A stretch of DNA of 64,000 bases from Polyangia bacterium (GTDB lineage: Bacteria; Myxococcota_A; Polyangia; Nannocystales; Nannocystaceae): the NCBI GenBank assembly GCA_030430565.1, contig JAUIKS010000013.1, positions 124,001-188,000 of the forward strand, in the 5' to 3' direction. This document shows positions 17,175 through 27,511 of this stretch, one piece after another. Position 1 is the stretch's first letter. Every line of letters starts with the position of its first letter. The notes beneath the pieces are model-generated. The model saw nothing but the letters and a program-made list of their open reading frames with translations. It searched no databases and had not been told where the DNA came from. Made by a program: the position numbers and the translations under genes.

Positions 17175-18326
17175 ATGTCCGGAGCGGAAGACGACGCACA
17201 GTTCATGGGGATGGCGCTGCGCTTGGCCCGTGAGGGCACGGGCTCGACGTACCCCAACCCCTGCGTCGGCGCGGTCGTGGTGCGCGGCGGCGAGGTCGTC
17301 GGCGCGGCTCGCAGCGCGCCGACCGGCGGACCGCACGCCGAGGTCACCGCGCTCGCGCGCGCGGGCGAGCGCGCGCGCGGCTCCACGGTCTACGTGACCC
17401 TCGAGCCATGTTCTCACTTCGGGCGCACGCCGCCCTGCACCGACGCGCTGATCGCCGCCGGCGTCGCCGAGGTCGCCTACGGCGCGCGCGACCCGGCGCC
17501 GCACGCACGCGGCCGCGGTCGCGTCGCGCTAGAGCGCGCCGGCGTCCGCGTCCGCGAGCGCGTGCTGTTTGAGCACTGCGTCCGCGCGCACGAGCACTAC
17601 CTCTATCACGAGCGCGTCGGTCGCCCCTTCATCACGCTGAAGTCGGCGTGCTCGCTCGACGGTCGGCTCGCGTGCCCGGGCGGCGACAGCCGCTGGATCA
17701 CCGGCAAGCCCGCGCGCGCGCAGGTCCACCGCCTCCGCGCCGAGCACCACGCCATCGCGGTCGGGGCGGGCACGCTGCTGCGCGATGATCCGCGGCTCAC
17801 GGTCCGTATGGTTGAAGGGACAGATCCAACCCCGGTCGTGTTCGACAGCGCGCTGCGCTCGATCGCGGCGGAGCCCGGGGCGAGGCCCGCGCTGCTGCGC
17901 GAGGGGACCTTGGTGCTGCACACCGACGCCGCGCCCGCCGACCGGCGCGAGGCGCTGCTCGCGTCGGGCGCGACCGGGATCGAGATCCGGGCTGACGCGC
18001 GCGGGCGCGTCGAGGTCGACGCGGCGCTCGAGGTGCTCGGGCAGCGGAAGATCCGCTCCTTGCTGGTCGAGGGCGGCGGCCAGCTGATCGCCTCGTTCGT
18101 CGGCGCCGAGCTGTGGAATCGTTGGTACCTGTTCCACGCGCCCGTGCTGCTGGGGGACGGCGTGCCGCTGCTGCCCGGTCTGTCGTGGAACACGGTCGCG
18201 CAGGCTCCGCGAGTGGCGATCCGCGAGCGTGAGACGGTCGGTCAAGACACCCTCTACGTGCTCGAGCGACCTGGGCAGCTCGACGCCGAGCTGCGCGCGT
18301 CGGCTGCCATCGCCGACGATATGTGA
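17175..18326 (+). CDS. ribD: Bifunctional riboflavin biosynthesis deaminase/reductase RibD
   Basis: Carries out the second and third steps of riboflavin synthesis: deamination of the pyrimidine, then NADPH reduction of the ribose side chain. The deaminase domain has the zinc ligands His54 in HAE, Cys79 in LEPCSH and Cys88 in PPC. The reductase domain begins around residue 155 with LKSACSLDGRLA and contains SRWITG, VGAGTLLRDDPRLTVR and the EGGG motif. I start at the ATG at 17175 because AGGAG is 6 nt upstream; a GTG at 17133 would add 14 residues. The usual DPNPxVxGxG segment is changed to DPAPHARGRG, which may affect substrate handling. 383 residues is normal. Confidence 0.96.
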   Translation: MSGAEDDAQFMGMALRLAREGTGSTYPNPCVGAVVVRGGEVVGAARSAPTGGPHAEVTALARAGERARGSTVYVTLEPCSHFGRTPPCTDALIAAGVAEVAYGARDPAPHARGRGRVALERAGVRVRERVLFEHCVRAHEHYLYHERVGRPFITLKSACSLDGRLACPGGDSRWITGKPARAQVHRLRAEHHAIAVGAGTLLRDDPRLTVRMVEGTDPTPVVFDSALRSIAAEPGARPALLREGTLVLHTDAAPADRREALLASGATGIEIRADARGRVEVDAALEVLGQRKIRSLLVEGGGQLIASFVGAELWNRWYLFHAPVLLGDGVPLLPGLSWNTVAQAPRVAIRERETVGQDTLYVLERPGQLDAELRASAAIADDM

Positions 18327-18375
18327 GAACACGCGCTCCTGCGAGCAGCGGGGTTTTGTGCCATAACGTCCCCGA

Positions 18376-19056
18376 ATGTTCACCGGGCTCGTGCAAGCGA
18401 TCGGGACCGTCCAGGAGATCTCCGCGCGGTCCCAGAGCAAGGTGCTCACGATCAAGGCCGCGCTCTCCGAGCAGGACCGGATCCTCGGGGCCAGCGTGGC
18501 GATCTCGGGCGTGTGCTTGACCGTCACGCGCGCCGACGCCCACAGCTTCTCGGCCGACGCCGCGTTCGAGACCCTGGCCAAGACCACGCTCGGCGGGCTC
18601 GCGGTCGGCGATCGCGTCAACCTCGAGCCGGCGCTGCGCCTCGGCGACGCCCTGGGCGGGCACCTGGTCTCGGGGCACGTCGACGGGCGCGGGGCGGTTC
18701 GTAGTCGTGAGGCCCGCGGTGACGCGGTGAAGTTCTGGTTCGATGCGCCCGAGGAGCTGCTGCCCTTCATCGCCTGCAAGGGGTCGATCTGCGTCGACGG
18801 GGTGAGCCTGACGGTCAACGAGGTCGACGCCCGCGGCTTCTCGGTCGGGATCATCCCGCACACGCTCTCGGCCACGACGCTCGGAGCACGATCGATCGGT
18901 GACGCGATCAACCTCGAGGTCGACGTGCTCGCGCGCTACGTCGCGCGGCTGCTCGAGTTCGGGGGGCAGGCGTGGTCCGGCGACACGAGGCGCGGCGGCG
19001 TCACCCGCGAGCTGCTCGCGGAGGCCGGCTACCTGGGCGCCGGCGTCGACACCTAA
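18376..19056 (+). CDS. ribE: Riboflavin synthase alpha chain
   Basis: Dismutates two molecules of 6,7-dimethyl-8-ribityllumazine to give riboflavin. The product has the diagnostic MFTGLVQAIGTV start and two tandem lumazine-binding domains (about 1-97 and 98-200), with GHLVSGHVDGRG in the second. The conserved SLTVN motif is present. At 226 residues it is slightly longer than E. coli RibC/RibE (213). The start ATG is fixed by the conserved N-terminus, although no strong ribosome-binding site precedes it. It follows ribD by 49 bp. No FMN riboswitch was recognised before ribD or ribE. Confidence 0.97.
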   Translation: MFTGLVQAIGTVQEISARSQSKVLTIKAALSEQDRILGASVAISGVCLTVTRADAHSFSADAAFETLAKTTLGGLAVGDRVNLEPALRLGDALGGHLVSGHVDGRGAVRSREARGDAVKFWFDAPEELLPFIACKGSICVDGVSLTVNEVDARGFSVGIIPHTLSATTLGARSIGDAINLEVDVLARYVARLLEFGGQAWSGDTRRGGVTRELLAEAGYLGAGVDT

Positions 19057-19076
19057 TCAAGAGAGAGGACGAGCAG

Positions 19077-20326
<1,250 letters not shown>

Positions 20327-20330
<4 letters not shown>

Positions 20331-21619
20331 GCGAGTCGCGGGCGCGCGTCCTCCTGATCGTCAGCGGAGGCATCGCCGCCTACAAAGCGCCGGCGCTGGT
20401 GCGCGCCCTCGTCAAGGCGGACTGCGAGGTCCAGGTCGTCACCACCGCGGCGGCGCTCGCCTTTGTCACCGAGCTGTCGCTCACCACGGTCTCGGGTCGC
20501 CCGGTCCGCACGGCGCTGCTCGACGCCTCCGCCGAGGGCACCGTCGGTCACATCGCGCTCGCGGACTGGCCCGACATCATCATCGTCGCGCCGGCGACCG
20601 CCGACTTGATGGCCCGGGCCGCCCACGGTCGTGCCAACGATCTGGCGAGCTGCGTGCTGCTCGCGACGCAGGCGCCGGTTTTGTGGGCGCCCGCCATGAA
20701 CACCAACATGTGGCGGCACCCGGCGACGCGCGCCAACCTCGAGCGGCTGCGTGCGTTTGGGGCGAGCTTCGTCGGCCCCGATCGCGGTGACCTCGCCTGC
20801 GGCTGGATCGGCGAGGGCCGGATGATCGACCCCGAGCACATCGTCGACGCCGCGCTCCGCCTGCGCGCGTCCGCGCGTCCCGACAACCCGTGGGCCGGGC
20901 GGCGCGTGCTGGTCTCGGCCGGGCCGACGCGGACCTACCTCGATCCAGTTCGTTTCATCACCAACGCGTCGACCGGGAGCATGGGCTTCGCGATCGCCGC
21001 CGCCGCCCACCAGCTCGGCGCCGACGTGACCCTGGTCGCGGGTCCGGTCGATCGACCGACGCCCCTCGGCGTCGCGCGGATCGACGTCTCGACCGCCGGC
21101 GAGATGCTCGAGGCGATGGAGCGCGCGCTCGCGAGCGAGGCCGGCGTCGACTTCGTCGCCATGGTCGCGGCCGTCGGCGACCTCGAGGTCGAGGGCGCGA
21201 GCGCGGGCAAGCTCGGCAAGCGCGACCTGATCGACGCGCTGGCGAGCGCGCGCTGGCGGACCGCGGTCGACATCCTCAAGACCCTCGTGTCGCGGCACGG
21301 TCAGCACACGCGCTTCCTCGGCTTCGCGGCCCAGACCGCCGAGGGCGAGGCCGACGCCGTCGAGCGCGAGCTGCTCCGCCTCGGCGCGGCGAAGCTCGCC
21401 GCCAAGGGGGCGCACGCGCTGTTCGTCAATCGGGTCGGCGTCCCCGGCGTGGGCTTCTCGAGCGCCACCAACGCGGGGCACCTGCTCGTGCGCGGCGACG
21501 CGAGCGACGGGGACGGCGACGCGATCGAGGTCATCGGATCCGGTCCTCCCATCGGCAAGCCGGCGCTGGCGCGCTGGATGCTCGAGCAGCTCGGCGCGCG
21601 CCTCTGGAGGGACGCGTGA
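20327..21619 (+). CDS. coaBC: Bifunctional phosphopantothenoylcysteine synthetase/decarboxylase CoaBC
   Basis: Makes 4'-phosphopantetheine from 4'-phosphopantothenate and cysteine in coenzyme A synthesis. The N-terminal flavin-dependent CoaC domain carries VSGGIAAYKAP, the PAMNTNMW motif and the active-site cysteine in LACGWIGEGRM at Cys158. The C-terminal CoaB domain starts near 188 with VLVSAGPTRTYLDPVRFITNASTGSMG and has a GKLGKRD lysine segment. Two substitutions stand out: SSGKMG is here STGSMG, and the AAVADY-type motif is AAVGDL. The GTG start overlaps the previous stop by 4 nt, so it is translationally coupled. The 430-residue length is near the norm. Confidence 0.95.
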
Positions 21620-22968
21620 CGCAGCTCGCCGGGCATTCCGACTCCGGTGGTGCAGGCGCTAGCGCGGACGCGCGGGCGCTGGCGCGCGAGTTCGCGGCGC
21701 TGCTCCGTCACCTCCGCGAATTTCGCGGCGTGAACTACGTCTCGCGTCTGCCGATGCCGCAGACGGCACGTCTCGACGACCTGTCCTCGCGGCCCGATGC
21801 GCGGGCGCCGGGCGAAGCGGTCGCGGCCGCACACGACACGCGCGCGCCTGTCGAGCCGGCGCCGCGTCCGGTCGAGCAAGCCCCGCCGTCGCCGCGAGCG
21901 GAGCCCGCGTCGCCGTCCGCGCGCGTGCAGCCGGTCCGTCAACCTCGACAGCAACCACCGCGGCAACCGCCGCAACAGCAAACGCCGCAACAACCGCCAC
22001 GACGCTCGCCACAGCAACCACCGCGGCAACCTCCGCGGCAACCTCCGCGGCAACATCAGCAGACCCAGCCTCCACAGCGTCAGCAAACCCCGCACTCCCA
22101 GTCGCAACCGCACCCCCAGTCGCAGTCGCACTCCCAGTCGCAGTCGCACTCCCAGTCGCAGCGACCGCGATCGCAGCCGCAGTCTCAGCGACCACCTGCG
22201 CCACGGCAGCAGCGCCCACCGCAGGAGCACGCGCGACGTCAGTCGCAGCCAGGACCGCAGCGCGGCGGCTCGTCGGCCCCGTCACGCGCGGCGCGAGGAG
22301 CCCCCGAGCTCCGGGCGCGCGCGCGCGAGTGGACCGCCGCCGAGAAGCTTCGCTATCTGCAAGAGCGCAACGTCGGCGACTGCGTCCGCTGCGTGCTGTG
22401 TAAGACGCGCCGCACCATCGTGTTCGGCGTAGGCGACCCCGAGGCGGATCTGATGTTCATCGGCGAGGCCCCGGGGGCCGATGAGGATCGTCAGGGTATC
22501 CCGTTTGTCGGGCGCGCGGGGCAGCGGTTGACTCGCTGGATCGAGTGGCTCGGGATGCGACGCGAGCAGGTGTACATCGCCAACGTGCTCAAGTGTCGGC
22601 CGCCCAACAACCGCGATCCTCGACCGCCCGAGGTCGCGAAGTGCTCGCCGTTCTTGCACGCGCAGATCCGGGCGATCCAGCCGAGGGTGATCGTCGCGCT
22701 CGGGCGCCACGCGGGCAACCTGCTGCTGCAGAACCAGCGCCCGCTCTCGCTGTCGCGGATGCGCGGGCGAGCGCTGCGCTTCGAGCAGCGACGAGCTGGG
22801 ATCTCGCTGCCGATGATCGTCACGTACCACCCGTCCTACGTGCTCCGCCGCGAGAGCGAGGAGCAGCGTCAGGCGCGTGGTCAGCTGAACGGTCCGTCCC
22901 GCGCGGAGCAGGACGTGCACGCGGACTTGCGAATCGCGATGCAGGCCTTGCGCGCGACGCATCAGTGA
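21616..22968 (+). CDS. Family 4 (Fe-S) uracil-DNA glycosylase with a long Gln/Pro/Ser-rich N-terminal region
   Basis: Residues about 245-450 form a family 4 uracil-DNA glycosylase, which removes uracil from deaminated DNA and carries a [4Fe-4S] cluster. Visible are the paired cysteines in GDCVRCVLC, FGVGDPEADLMFIGEAPGADED (active-site motif), NVLKCRPPNNRDP with the next cysteine downstream, and YHPSYVLR. In front is an unusual disordered stretch (about 60-235): blocks of QPPRQPP, then QSQSHSQSQ repeats. Residues 10-45 may form one small helix. The GTG overlaps the coaBC stop by 4 nt. Similar N-terminal extensions are known for phage polymerase-like UDGs, but this composition is extreme. Confidence 0.93.
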   Translation: MTQLAGHSDSGGAGASADARALAREFAALLRHLREFRGVNYVSRLPMPQTARLDDLSSRPDARAPGEAVAAAHDTRAPVEPAPRPVEQAPPSPRAEPASPSARVQPVRQPRQQPPRQPPQQQTPQQPPRRSPQQPPRQPPRQPPRQHQQTQPPQRQQTPHSQSQPHPQSQSHSQSQSHSQSQRPRSQPQSQRPPAPRQQRPPQEHARRQSQPGPQRGGSSAPSRAARGAPELRARAREWTAAEKLRYLQERNVGDCVRCVLCKTRRTIVFGVGDPEADLMFIGEAPGADEDRQGIPFVGRAGQRLTRWIEWLGMRREQVYIANVLKCRPPNNRDPRPPEVAKCSPFLHAQIRAIQPRVIVALGRHAGNLLLQNQRPLSLSRMRGRALRFEQRRAGISLPMIVTYHPSYVLRRESEEQRQARGQLNGPSRAEQDVHADLRIAMQALRATHQ

Positions 22969-23157
22969 TCTCTTCGCGTGTGTTCGCGAAGAAATCGCGA
23001 ACGACGCGTCGCAGAAATTCGCGTACGCGTGGTCCACACGTCCGGCCGCGGTCCGTGTTGAGCGCAACGTGATTTAAGCTCCGCGAGAACGATGAGTGCG
23101 TGCGACGCGAACTCGTTGACGACACATCGATCGCCGCTCGAGGGCGCGTCGAAGATG

Positions 23158-23186
23158 TTGACGCGACGTGACTCGATCCATAGAGT
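23158..23186 (+). promoter_or_regulatory. Candidate sigma-70 promoter of the HU-like gene
   Basis: TTGACG at 23158-23163, a 17-bp spacer, then TAGAGT at 23181-23186. Five of six and four of six consensus positions match. Transcription would start near 23193, 43 nt before the ATG. This is one of the best promoter matches in the window. Confidence 0.6.
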
Positions 23187-23235
23187 TGGAGGTCCGTCCT
23201 TGGGCTAGAGAGCGCTCAAGCGGTGCTGGTGGATC

Positions 23236-23808
23236 ATGACGAAAGCCGAACTGATCGAGAAGATTGCGCGCTCGCGCCAGCTCCCGCCCGAGATGACGAA
23301 GAAGGCGATCGCGCAGGTTCTCGACGTGGCTTTTGAAGAGCTCGGCAACTACTTCACTCGCTCGCGCATCACGCGGAACCAGACGCCTCGCTTCACCTTC
23401 CCCGGCTTCGGCACCTTCACCAAGAAGAAGCGCAGCGCGCGGCGCGGGGTCAACCCGCGGACGCTGAAGCCGATGGAGATCAAGGCCAGCTTCACGGTCG
23501 ACTTCAAACCTGGCGCAGAGTTCAGGCGCACGCTGAACGGTCAGGCCGGCAAGCCCGCGCAGACGAAGCGCCGGCGCCCGCGCGAGGAGCCGCGCGAGTC
23601 CCAGCAGACCAGCCTTCGCCTGAACTTCGAGGCAGTTGACGATCAGCGCCGCGCGCGGCTCCGTCCACGTGATGAGGCCGAGTTCGACGGCATGGCCGCG
23701 GGGTACGACGCAAGCCTGTTCTCTGCGGGGTGTGATCCGGATCTCCCCGCGGCGCCGATGCAGCGCGTGGACGCGCCAGGCGATAAAACCCAAGAGAAGA
23801 CGGGATAG
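23236..23808 (+). CDS. HU/IHF-family DNA-binding protein with a C-terminal extension
   Basis: Residues 1-95 are a bacterial histone-like domain: MTKAELIEKIA at the start, the FPGFGTFTKKKRSARRGVNPRT beta-arm region (about 56-78) and a typical IKASFTVDFKPGAEFR end. HU proteins bend and compact DNA. The protein has 190 residues, about twice the norm. The added part has a Lys/Arg/Pro-rich stretch (about 105-130) and then an acidic, unrecognised segment to the C-terminus. The hydrophobic core sequence around residue 40-55 differs from ordinary HU (NYFTRSRITRNQTPRFT) and includes an apparent insertion. It is probably a nucleoid protein variant rather than the main HU. Confidence 0.88.
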   Translation: MTKAELIEKIARSRQLPPEMTKKAIAQVLDVAFEELGNYFTRSRITRNQTPRFTFPGFGTFTKKKRSARRGVNPRTLKPMEIKASFTVDFKPGAEFRRTLNGQAGKPAQTKRRRPREEPRESQQTSLRLNFEAVDDQRRARLRPRDEAEFDGMAAGYDASLFSAGCDPDLPAAPMQRVDAPGDKTQEKTG

Positions 23809-23903
23809 CGTCCCGTCGGGCGATCCACGTGGGGCAGCCGTGGAGTTCTCGGCGGACTCGCGCGTTTTTGCGCTGCGGTGTTTCGTAGTAGGGTAGGCCT
23901 CCC

Positions 23904-26627
23904 ATGAAGTTTGGGGCTTCCGGCGAGACGTATGCCTGGATCGCGAAAACGGTAGTTCGCAGGCGGTGGTTGGTCCTCAGCCTGATCGCCGTGATCATGG
24001 TGATCGGCGGGGTCATCACCCCCTTCGTCACGGTCTCGACCAGCCGCTTCGGGATGGTGTCCTCGGACAACGAGCACCAAGCGCGGCTCGAGCGCTTCTT
24101 CGAACGCTTCGGCTACCCGGACATGCCGGTCATCCTGATCCGCGGCGGCGACGACGAGCGTCGGCGCGCGATCGTCGATCGCATGGAGCGCGAGCTAAAG
24201 ACGATCCCCTCCCTCGAGGGGCGGGTGCTCGCGCGGATGGACCCGGGCACGATCGCCGAGGTCCTGTTCACCCGCGACCCCGCCGCCTTTGATCAGCTCG
24301 AGCAGCTCTTGCCGCCTGGCGCCGAGCTGGCGAGCGTGGTCGAGCAGGGCCTCCCGGGCATGATGGGCGCGCTCGCCGGACAGCTCGAGGCCGGCCTCGA
24401 GGGGGAGGGCGACGCGGGGGCGCGAACCCAGGAGGAGACCGACGAGGGGCTGCGGCAGCTGGGCGCGATGGCGCGTGTGCTCGAGACGCGCCTGCGCGGC
24501 GGAGACGCCCAGCGGGCGTTGATCGACCTCGTCATGAAGGACTCGATCCCGCCGCAGAAAGGCGTGGACGAGTACGGCTACTTCACGGGCTGGGACGAGC
24601 CGCATCACCTGATCGCGCTGTTCCCTGATCTGCCGAGCGGCGAGGTCCAGGATGTCGCGCCGTTCATCGCCGAGATCCGCGGCGCCATTCAGACCGTCCG
24701 CGACGAGCAGGGGCTGCCCGACGGGGAGCTCGAGATCATGGTCACCGGGCTCCCGGTGTTCGCGACCGACGAGCTCGACCTCGTAACGCAGGGCATCATC
24801 GAGTCCGGCGTCGTCACCGGTCTCGCGATCTTCCTGCTGCAGCTGCTCGCGTTCCGCTCGCTGCGGGTGGCGCTGTTCGTCCAGCTCCCGCTGCTGTTCG
24901 GCATCATCACGACCGTAGGCTTCGTCGGCGTCACCTACGGGCGGCTGACGATCATCACCTCGAGCTTTATCGCGATCCTGCTGGGGCTCGGGATCGACTT
25001 CTCGATCCACCTCGTGACGCGGGCCAACGAGGTCCGTCGCGAGACGGACTGCGACGCGTCGACGGGCATCATCGAGGGGATGCGGCTCGCGGGTCCGGGC
25101 GTGGCCGCCGGCGCGGTGACGACGGTCATCGCGTTCTTGACCACGACCACCACCGAGTTCACCGCGTTCGCCGAGCTGGGCCTGATCACGGCCTTCGGGC
25201 TCGTGGCGATGATGGTCGCGGCCTTCACGATCGTGCCGGCGTTGATGGGGATGGGCTGGGGCGGCGCGAAGTACCGCGAGGCCAAGATCCCCGGGGTGCA
25301 CCTGCTCACGGGCTTCGTGCGTCGTGTCCCGCGGCTGCTGGTCGTGCTCGGGGTCGTCGGCGCCGTCGTCGGCGCGCTCATGCTGCCCAGCATCGGCTTC
25401 AACCCGCGCTACTTCGACTTCCTGCCCAAGAACTCCAAGGCCTCGGTGGCCCTCGACACGCTCGAGCGCGACGGCGCGATGAGCCCGACCTTCGCCTGCG
25501 TCAGCGCCGAGACCTTCGAACAGGGCAGGGAGCGCGCCGAGGCCCTGCGCGCGCTGCCGACGATCGCCGACGTGCAGACGGTGACCGACATCCTCTCGCC
25601 GCTTGACGAGGAGCGGCTCGGCAAGCTGCGCGCCGGCATCAAGACGCTGGGGCGCGTGCCGAATTTTCAGACGCTGCGCGAGCGTGAGCGCTCGGCCGCC
25701 GCCTTCGCGAAGTCGGTCGACGGCGTGGTCGGGCTGCTCGACGAGATCCAGTTCGAGCTGAAGACCAACGGTCGGCCGAACGAGGCGGTCACGAAGGCGC
25801 GCGCCGACTTCGTCGCGCTCGCCGAGGCCGCGCGCGCGCTGCCGGAGGACGGCGCGGCGGAGCTCGCCGACATCGAGCTCCAGGTCGCGAACATCCTCGA
25901 GCGCGCGTGGAAGACCGGCGCGGCCGTGGCGGCGCGGGGTGAGTACGCGCCGGAGGACCTGCCCCCGATCTTCCGCGAGCGCTTCCTGGCGCGCGACGGA
26001 TCCGGCGCGATCGCGCTGTTCGTGTTCCCGAGCGAGAACATCTGGGACCTCGAGCACGCGCGCGCGTTCTCGACGGAGCTGCGGACCGTCGACCCGGACG
26101 CGACCGGCCTCGCGGTGACGCTGCTCGAGCACAACGACATGATCACGGACGGCTTCGAGCGCGCCGCGCTGATCGCCTTCGTGGTCATCTTCCTGTTCAT
26201 GATCTGGGAGTTCAAGGCGCGCCTGGACCTCGCGCTGCTCGCCATCATCCCGGTGACCCTCGGCTGGTGCTGGATGATCGGCCTGATGATCCCCGTCGGC
26301 TTGGAGTTCAACGTCGTCAGCATCGTCGTGATGCCGCTGGTCATCGGCATCGGCATGGACGCGGGCGTCCACGTCGTGCATCGCTACCAGCAGAGCGCCG
26401 AGCACAACGACGGCGTCGCCAAGCTCTCCGATATGCTCGAGGGGACAGGAGCCGCCGTGCTGCTCTCGTCGGTGACGACGATCGTCGCCTTCGGCGGCCT
26501 GACGATCCCCGACTACGGCGGCATGAACAGCCTCGGCTCGGTCATGATGCTCGGCGTCAGCGGCTGCCTCGTGTCCTCGATCGTCGTGCTGCCGGCGCTG
26601 CTCGTGGCCCTCAAGCGCGCCCGCTGA
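23904..26627 (+). CDS. RND/MMPL superfamily transporter
   Basis: A 907-residue inner-membrane protein with two halves. Each has a transmembrane helix, a large extracytoplasmic loop, then five helices. Helix clusters are near residues 14-35 and 290-440 in the first half, and near 465-490 and 745-905 in the second. The repeated motif appears as GLGIDFSIHLVTRANE in half one and GIGMDAGVHVVHRYQ in half two, as in MMPL and HpnN-type hopanoid or lipid exporters. Substrate is unknown; lipid or hydrophobic export by proton motive force is the family expectation. TAGGGT at 23889-23894 lies 9 nt before the ATG and no Shine-Dalgarno sequence is present, suggesting a leaderless mRNA. Confidence 0.9.
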   Translation: MKFGASGETYAWIAKTVVRRRWLVLSLIAVIMVIGGVITPFVTVSTSRFGMVSSDNEHQARLERFFERFGYPDMPVILIRGGDDERRRAIVDRMERELKTIPSLEGRVLARMDPGTIAEVLFTRDPAAFDQLEQLLPPGAELASVVEQGLPGMMGALAGQLEAGLEGEGDAGARTQEETDEGLRQLGAMARVLETRLRGGDAQRALIDLVMKDSIPPQKGVDEYGYFTGWDEPHHLIALFPDLPSGEVQDVAPFIAEIRGAIQTVRDEQGLPDGELEIMVTGLPVFATDELDLVTQGIIESGVVTGLAIFLLQLLAFRSLRVALFVQLPLLFGIITTVGFVGVTYGRLTIITSSFIAILLGLGIDFSIHLVTRANEVRRETDCDASTGIIEGMRLAGPGVAAGAVTTVIAFLTTTTTEFTAFAELGLITAFGLVAMMVAAFTIVPALMGMGWGGAKYREAKIPGVHLLTGFVRRVPRLLVVLGVVGAVVGALMLPSIGFNPRYFDFLPKNSKASVALDTLERDGAMSPTFACVSAETFEQGRERAEALRALPTIADVQTVTDILSPLDEERLGKLRAGIKTLGRVPNFQTLRERERSAAAFAKSVDGVVGLLDEIQFELKTNGRPNEAVTKARADFVALAEAARALPEDGAAELADIELQVANILERAWKTGAAVAARGEYAPEDLPPIFRERFLARDGSGAIALFVFPSENIWDLEHARAFSTELRTVDPDATGLAVTLLEHNDMITDGFERAALIAFVVIFLFMIWEFKARLDLALLAIIPVTLGWCWMIGLMIPVGLEFNVVSIVVMPLVIGIGMDAGVHVVHRYQQSAEHNDGVAKLSDMLEGTGAAVLLSSVTTIVAFGGLTIPDYGGMNSLGSVMMLGVSGCLVSSIVVLPALLVALKRAR

Positions 26628-26642
26628 GGACTTAAAAACACG

Positions 26643-26671
26643 AACGGCGTCACCGGGTGGTGACGCCGTTT
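26643..26671. terminator. Perfect 12-bp hairpin after the MMPL gene, probably bidirectional
   Basis: AACGGCGTCACC (26643-26654) and its exact complement (26659-26670) flank a GGGT loop. TTT follows on the plus strand and AAAAA lies just before the stem, giving a U-run on the minus strand. It lies 15 nt after the MMPL stop and could also end minus-strand transcripts. Confidence 0.8.
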
Positions 26672-26713
26672 GCTGTCGAGGTTGTCGTCGATCGCGCTGC
26701 TAGTGCGTGCCGA

Positions 26714-26752
26714 TAGTAGGTCCTGGTAGTAGGTCCTGGTAGTAGGTGTAGT
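26714..26752. repeat. 13-bp tandem repeat, three copies
   Basis: TAGTAGGTCCTGG occurs twice exactly (26714-26726, 26727-26739) and is followed by a third copy that diverges after TAGTAGGT. It lies in the convergent gap between the MMPL gene and the minus-strand lipoprotein gene. A second structure in the same gap is the 8-bp hairpin GTGCTGCA/TGCAGCAC at 26842-26869 with a 12-nt A-rich loop. Confidence 0.85.
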
Positions 26753-26893
26753 GGCGTGCGCTCGACTCGTGAGAGGCGTGTAGTTTCCAGGCCCGCCGCG
26801 ATCGCGTGCGGGACCTTGGAGAGTTAGTTGTTGATGTGTGGGTGCTGCAAACTACAAAAAATGCAGCACGCGGTCCGCGGGCCCATCGCCCGG

Positions 26894-27511
26894 CTAGTTG
26901 GCCTTCTTGTTGCCGTCCAGCGCGCTGTCCTTGCCGGCGGGCAGCTTGATCGCGCCCGGCTTAGGCTTGGGCTGGGCTTTCTTCGGCGCGACCTTCACGC
27001 CCGACGGGCCGGTCGGCTTGGAGCCCTTCTTCGGCTTGGCCTTGATGTTCCCCGGCCCGGTGGGCTTGGTGCCGCCGCCGGGCTCGGCGACGGTGCCGTT
27101 CAGGTTCGCCGCAGGCTTCGGCTTCGGCTCCGGGTTCGCGCCCGGGTTCGCTTCCTTCAGGTTCGCGGACGCTCCGGACGGGCTCGCGCCACCGCCACCG
27201 GCGCCCGGGCTCGGGGCCTTTCCGCCACCGTTGCTGCCGTCACTCGGGGCCTTGCCCGCGGGGGCTTTGCCGGCGGGAGCTTTTCCCGCGGGCTTCCCGG
27301 CAGGCTTGCCGTGCGAGGACTTTTGACCGACGGGCTTGCCCTTCTGCGATGAGCCGGCCGGGGCTCGGCTACCACCAGCGGGTGCGCGGCCGGTATTGGC
27401 GCTGTTCGGCGTGCTGCTGCCGCCGGAGGAACTCGAGAAGGAAAACGAGCAGGCGGGAAGACCCAGGCCGGCAAGTGTAAGAGCAAGAAGTGTGACAGAG
27501 AGTCGGTTCAT
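26894..27511 (-). CDS. Small low-complexity lipoprotein rich in Ala, Pro, Gly and Lys
   Basis: Not a recognised family. The 205-residue product starts MNRLSVTLLALTLAGLGLPACSF, a lipoprotein signal with lipobox LPAC, so Cys21 should be lipidated. A Ser/Phe-rich stretch (SFSFSSSSGG) follows. The rest is low-complexity: GKAPAGKAPAGKAP-type runs, then PKPKP-type and PTGP repeats. It has no obvious folded domain and is strongly basic. A frame extension with a TTG at 27586 exists, but the ATG at 27511 begins exactly at the signal peptide. It could be a periplasmic or surface spacer that binds acidic polymers; that is speculation. It is divergent from the tetR-type gene. Confidence 0.75.
   Translation of the reverse strand: MNRLSVTLLALTLAGLGLPACSFSFSSSSGGSSTPNSANTGRAPAGGSRAPAGSSQKGKPVGQKSSHGKPAGKPAGKAPAGKAPAGKAPSDGSNGGGKAPSPGAGGGGASPSGASANLKEANPGANPEPKPKPAANLNGTVAEPGGGTKPTGPGNIKAKPKKGSKPTGPSGVKVAPKKAQPKPKPGAIKLPAGKDSALDGNKKAN

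Noticed and set aside
23052..23080. TAAGCT box at 23075 as a promoter for the HU gene
   Set aside because: Its nearest TTGAGC is only 11 bp away; the TTGACG-N17-TAGAGT pair at 23158 is far better.
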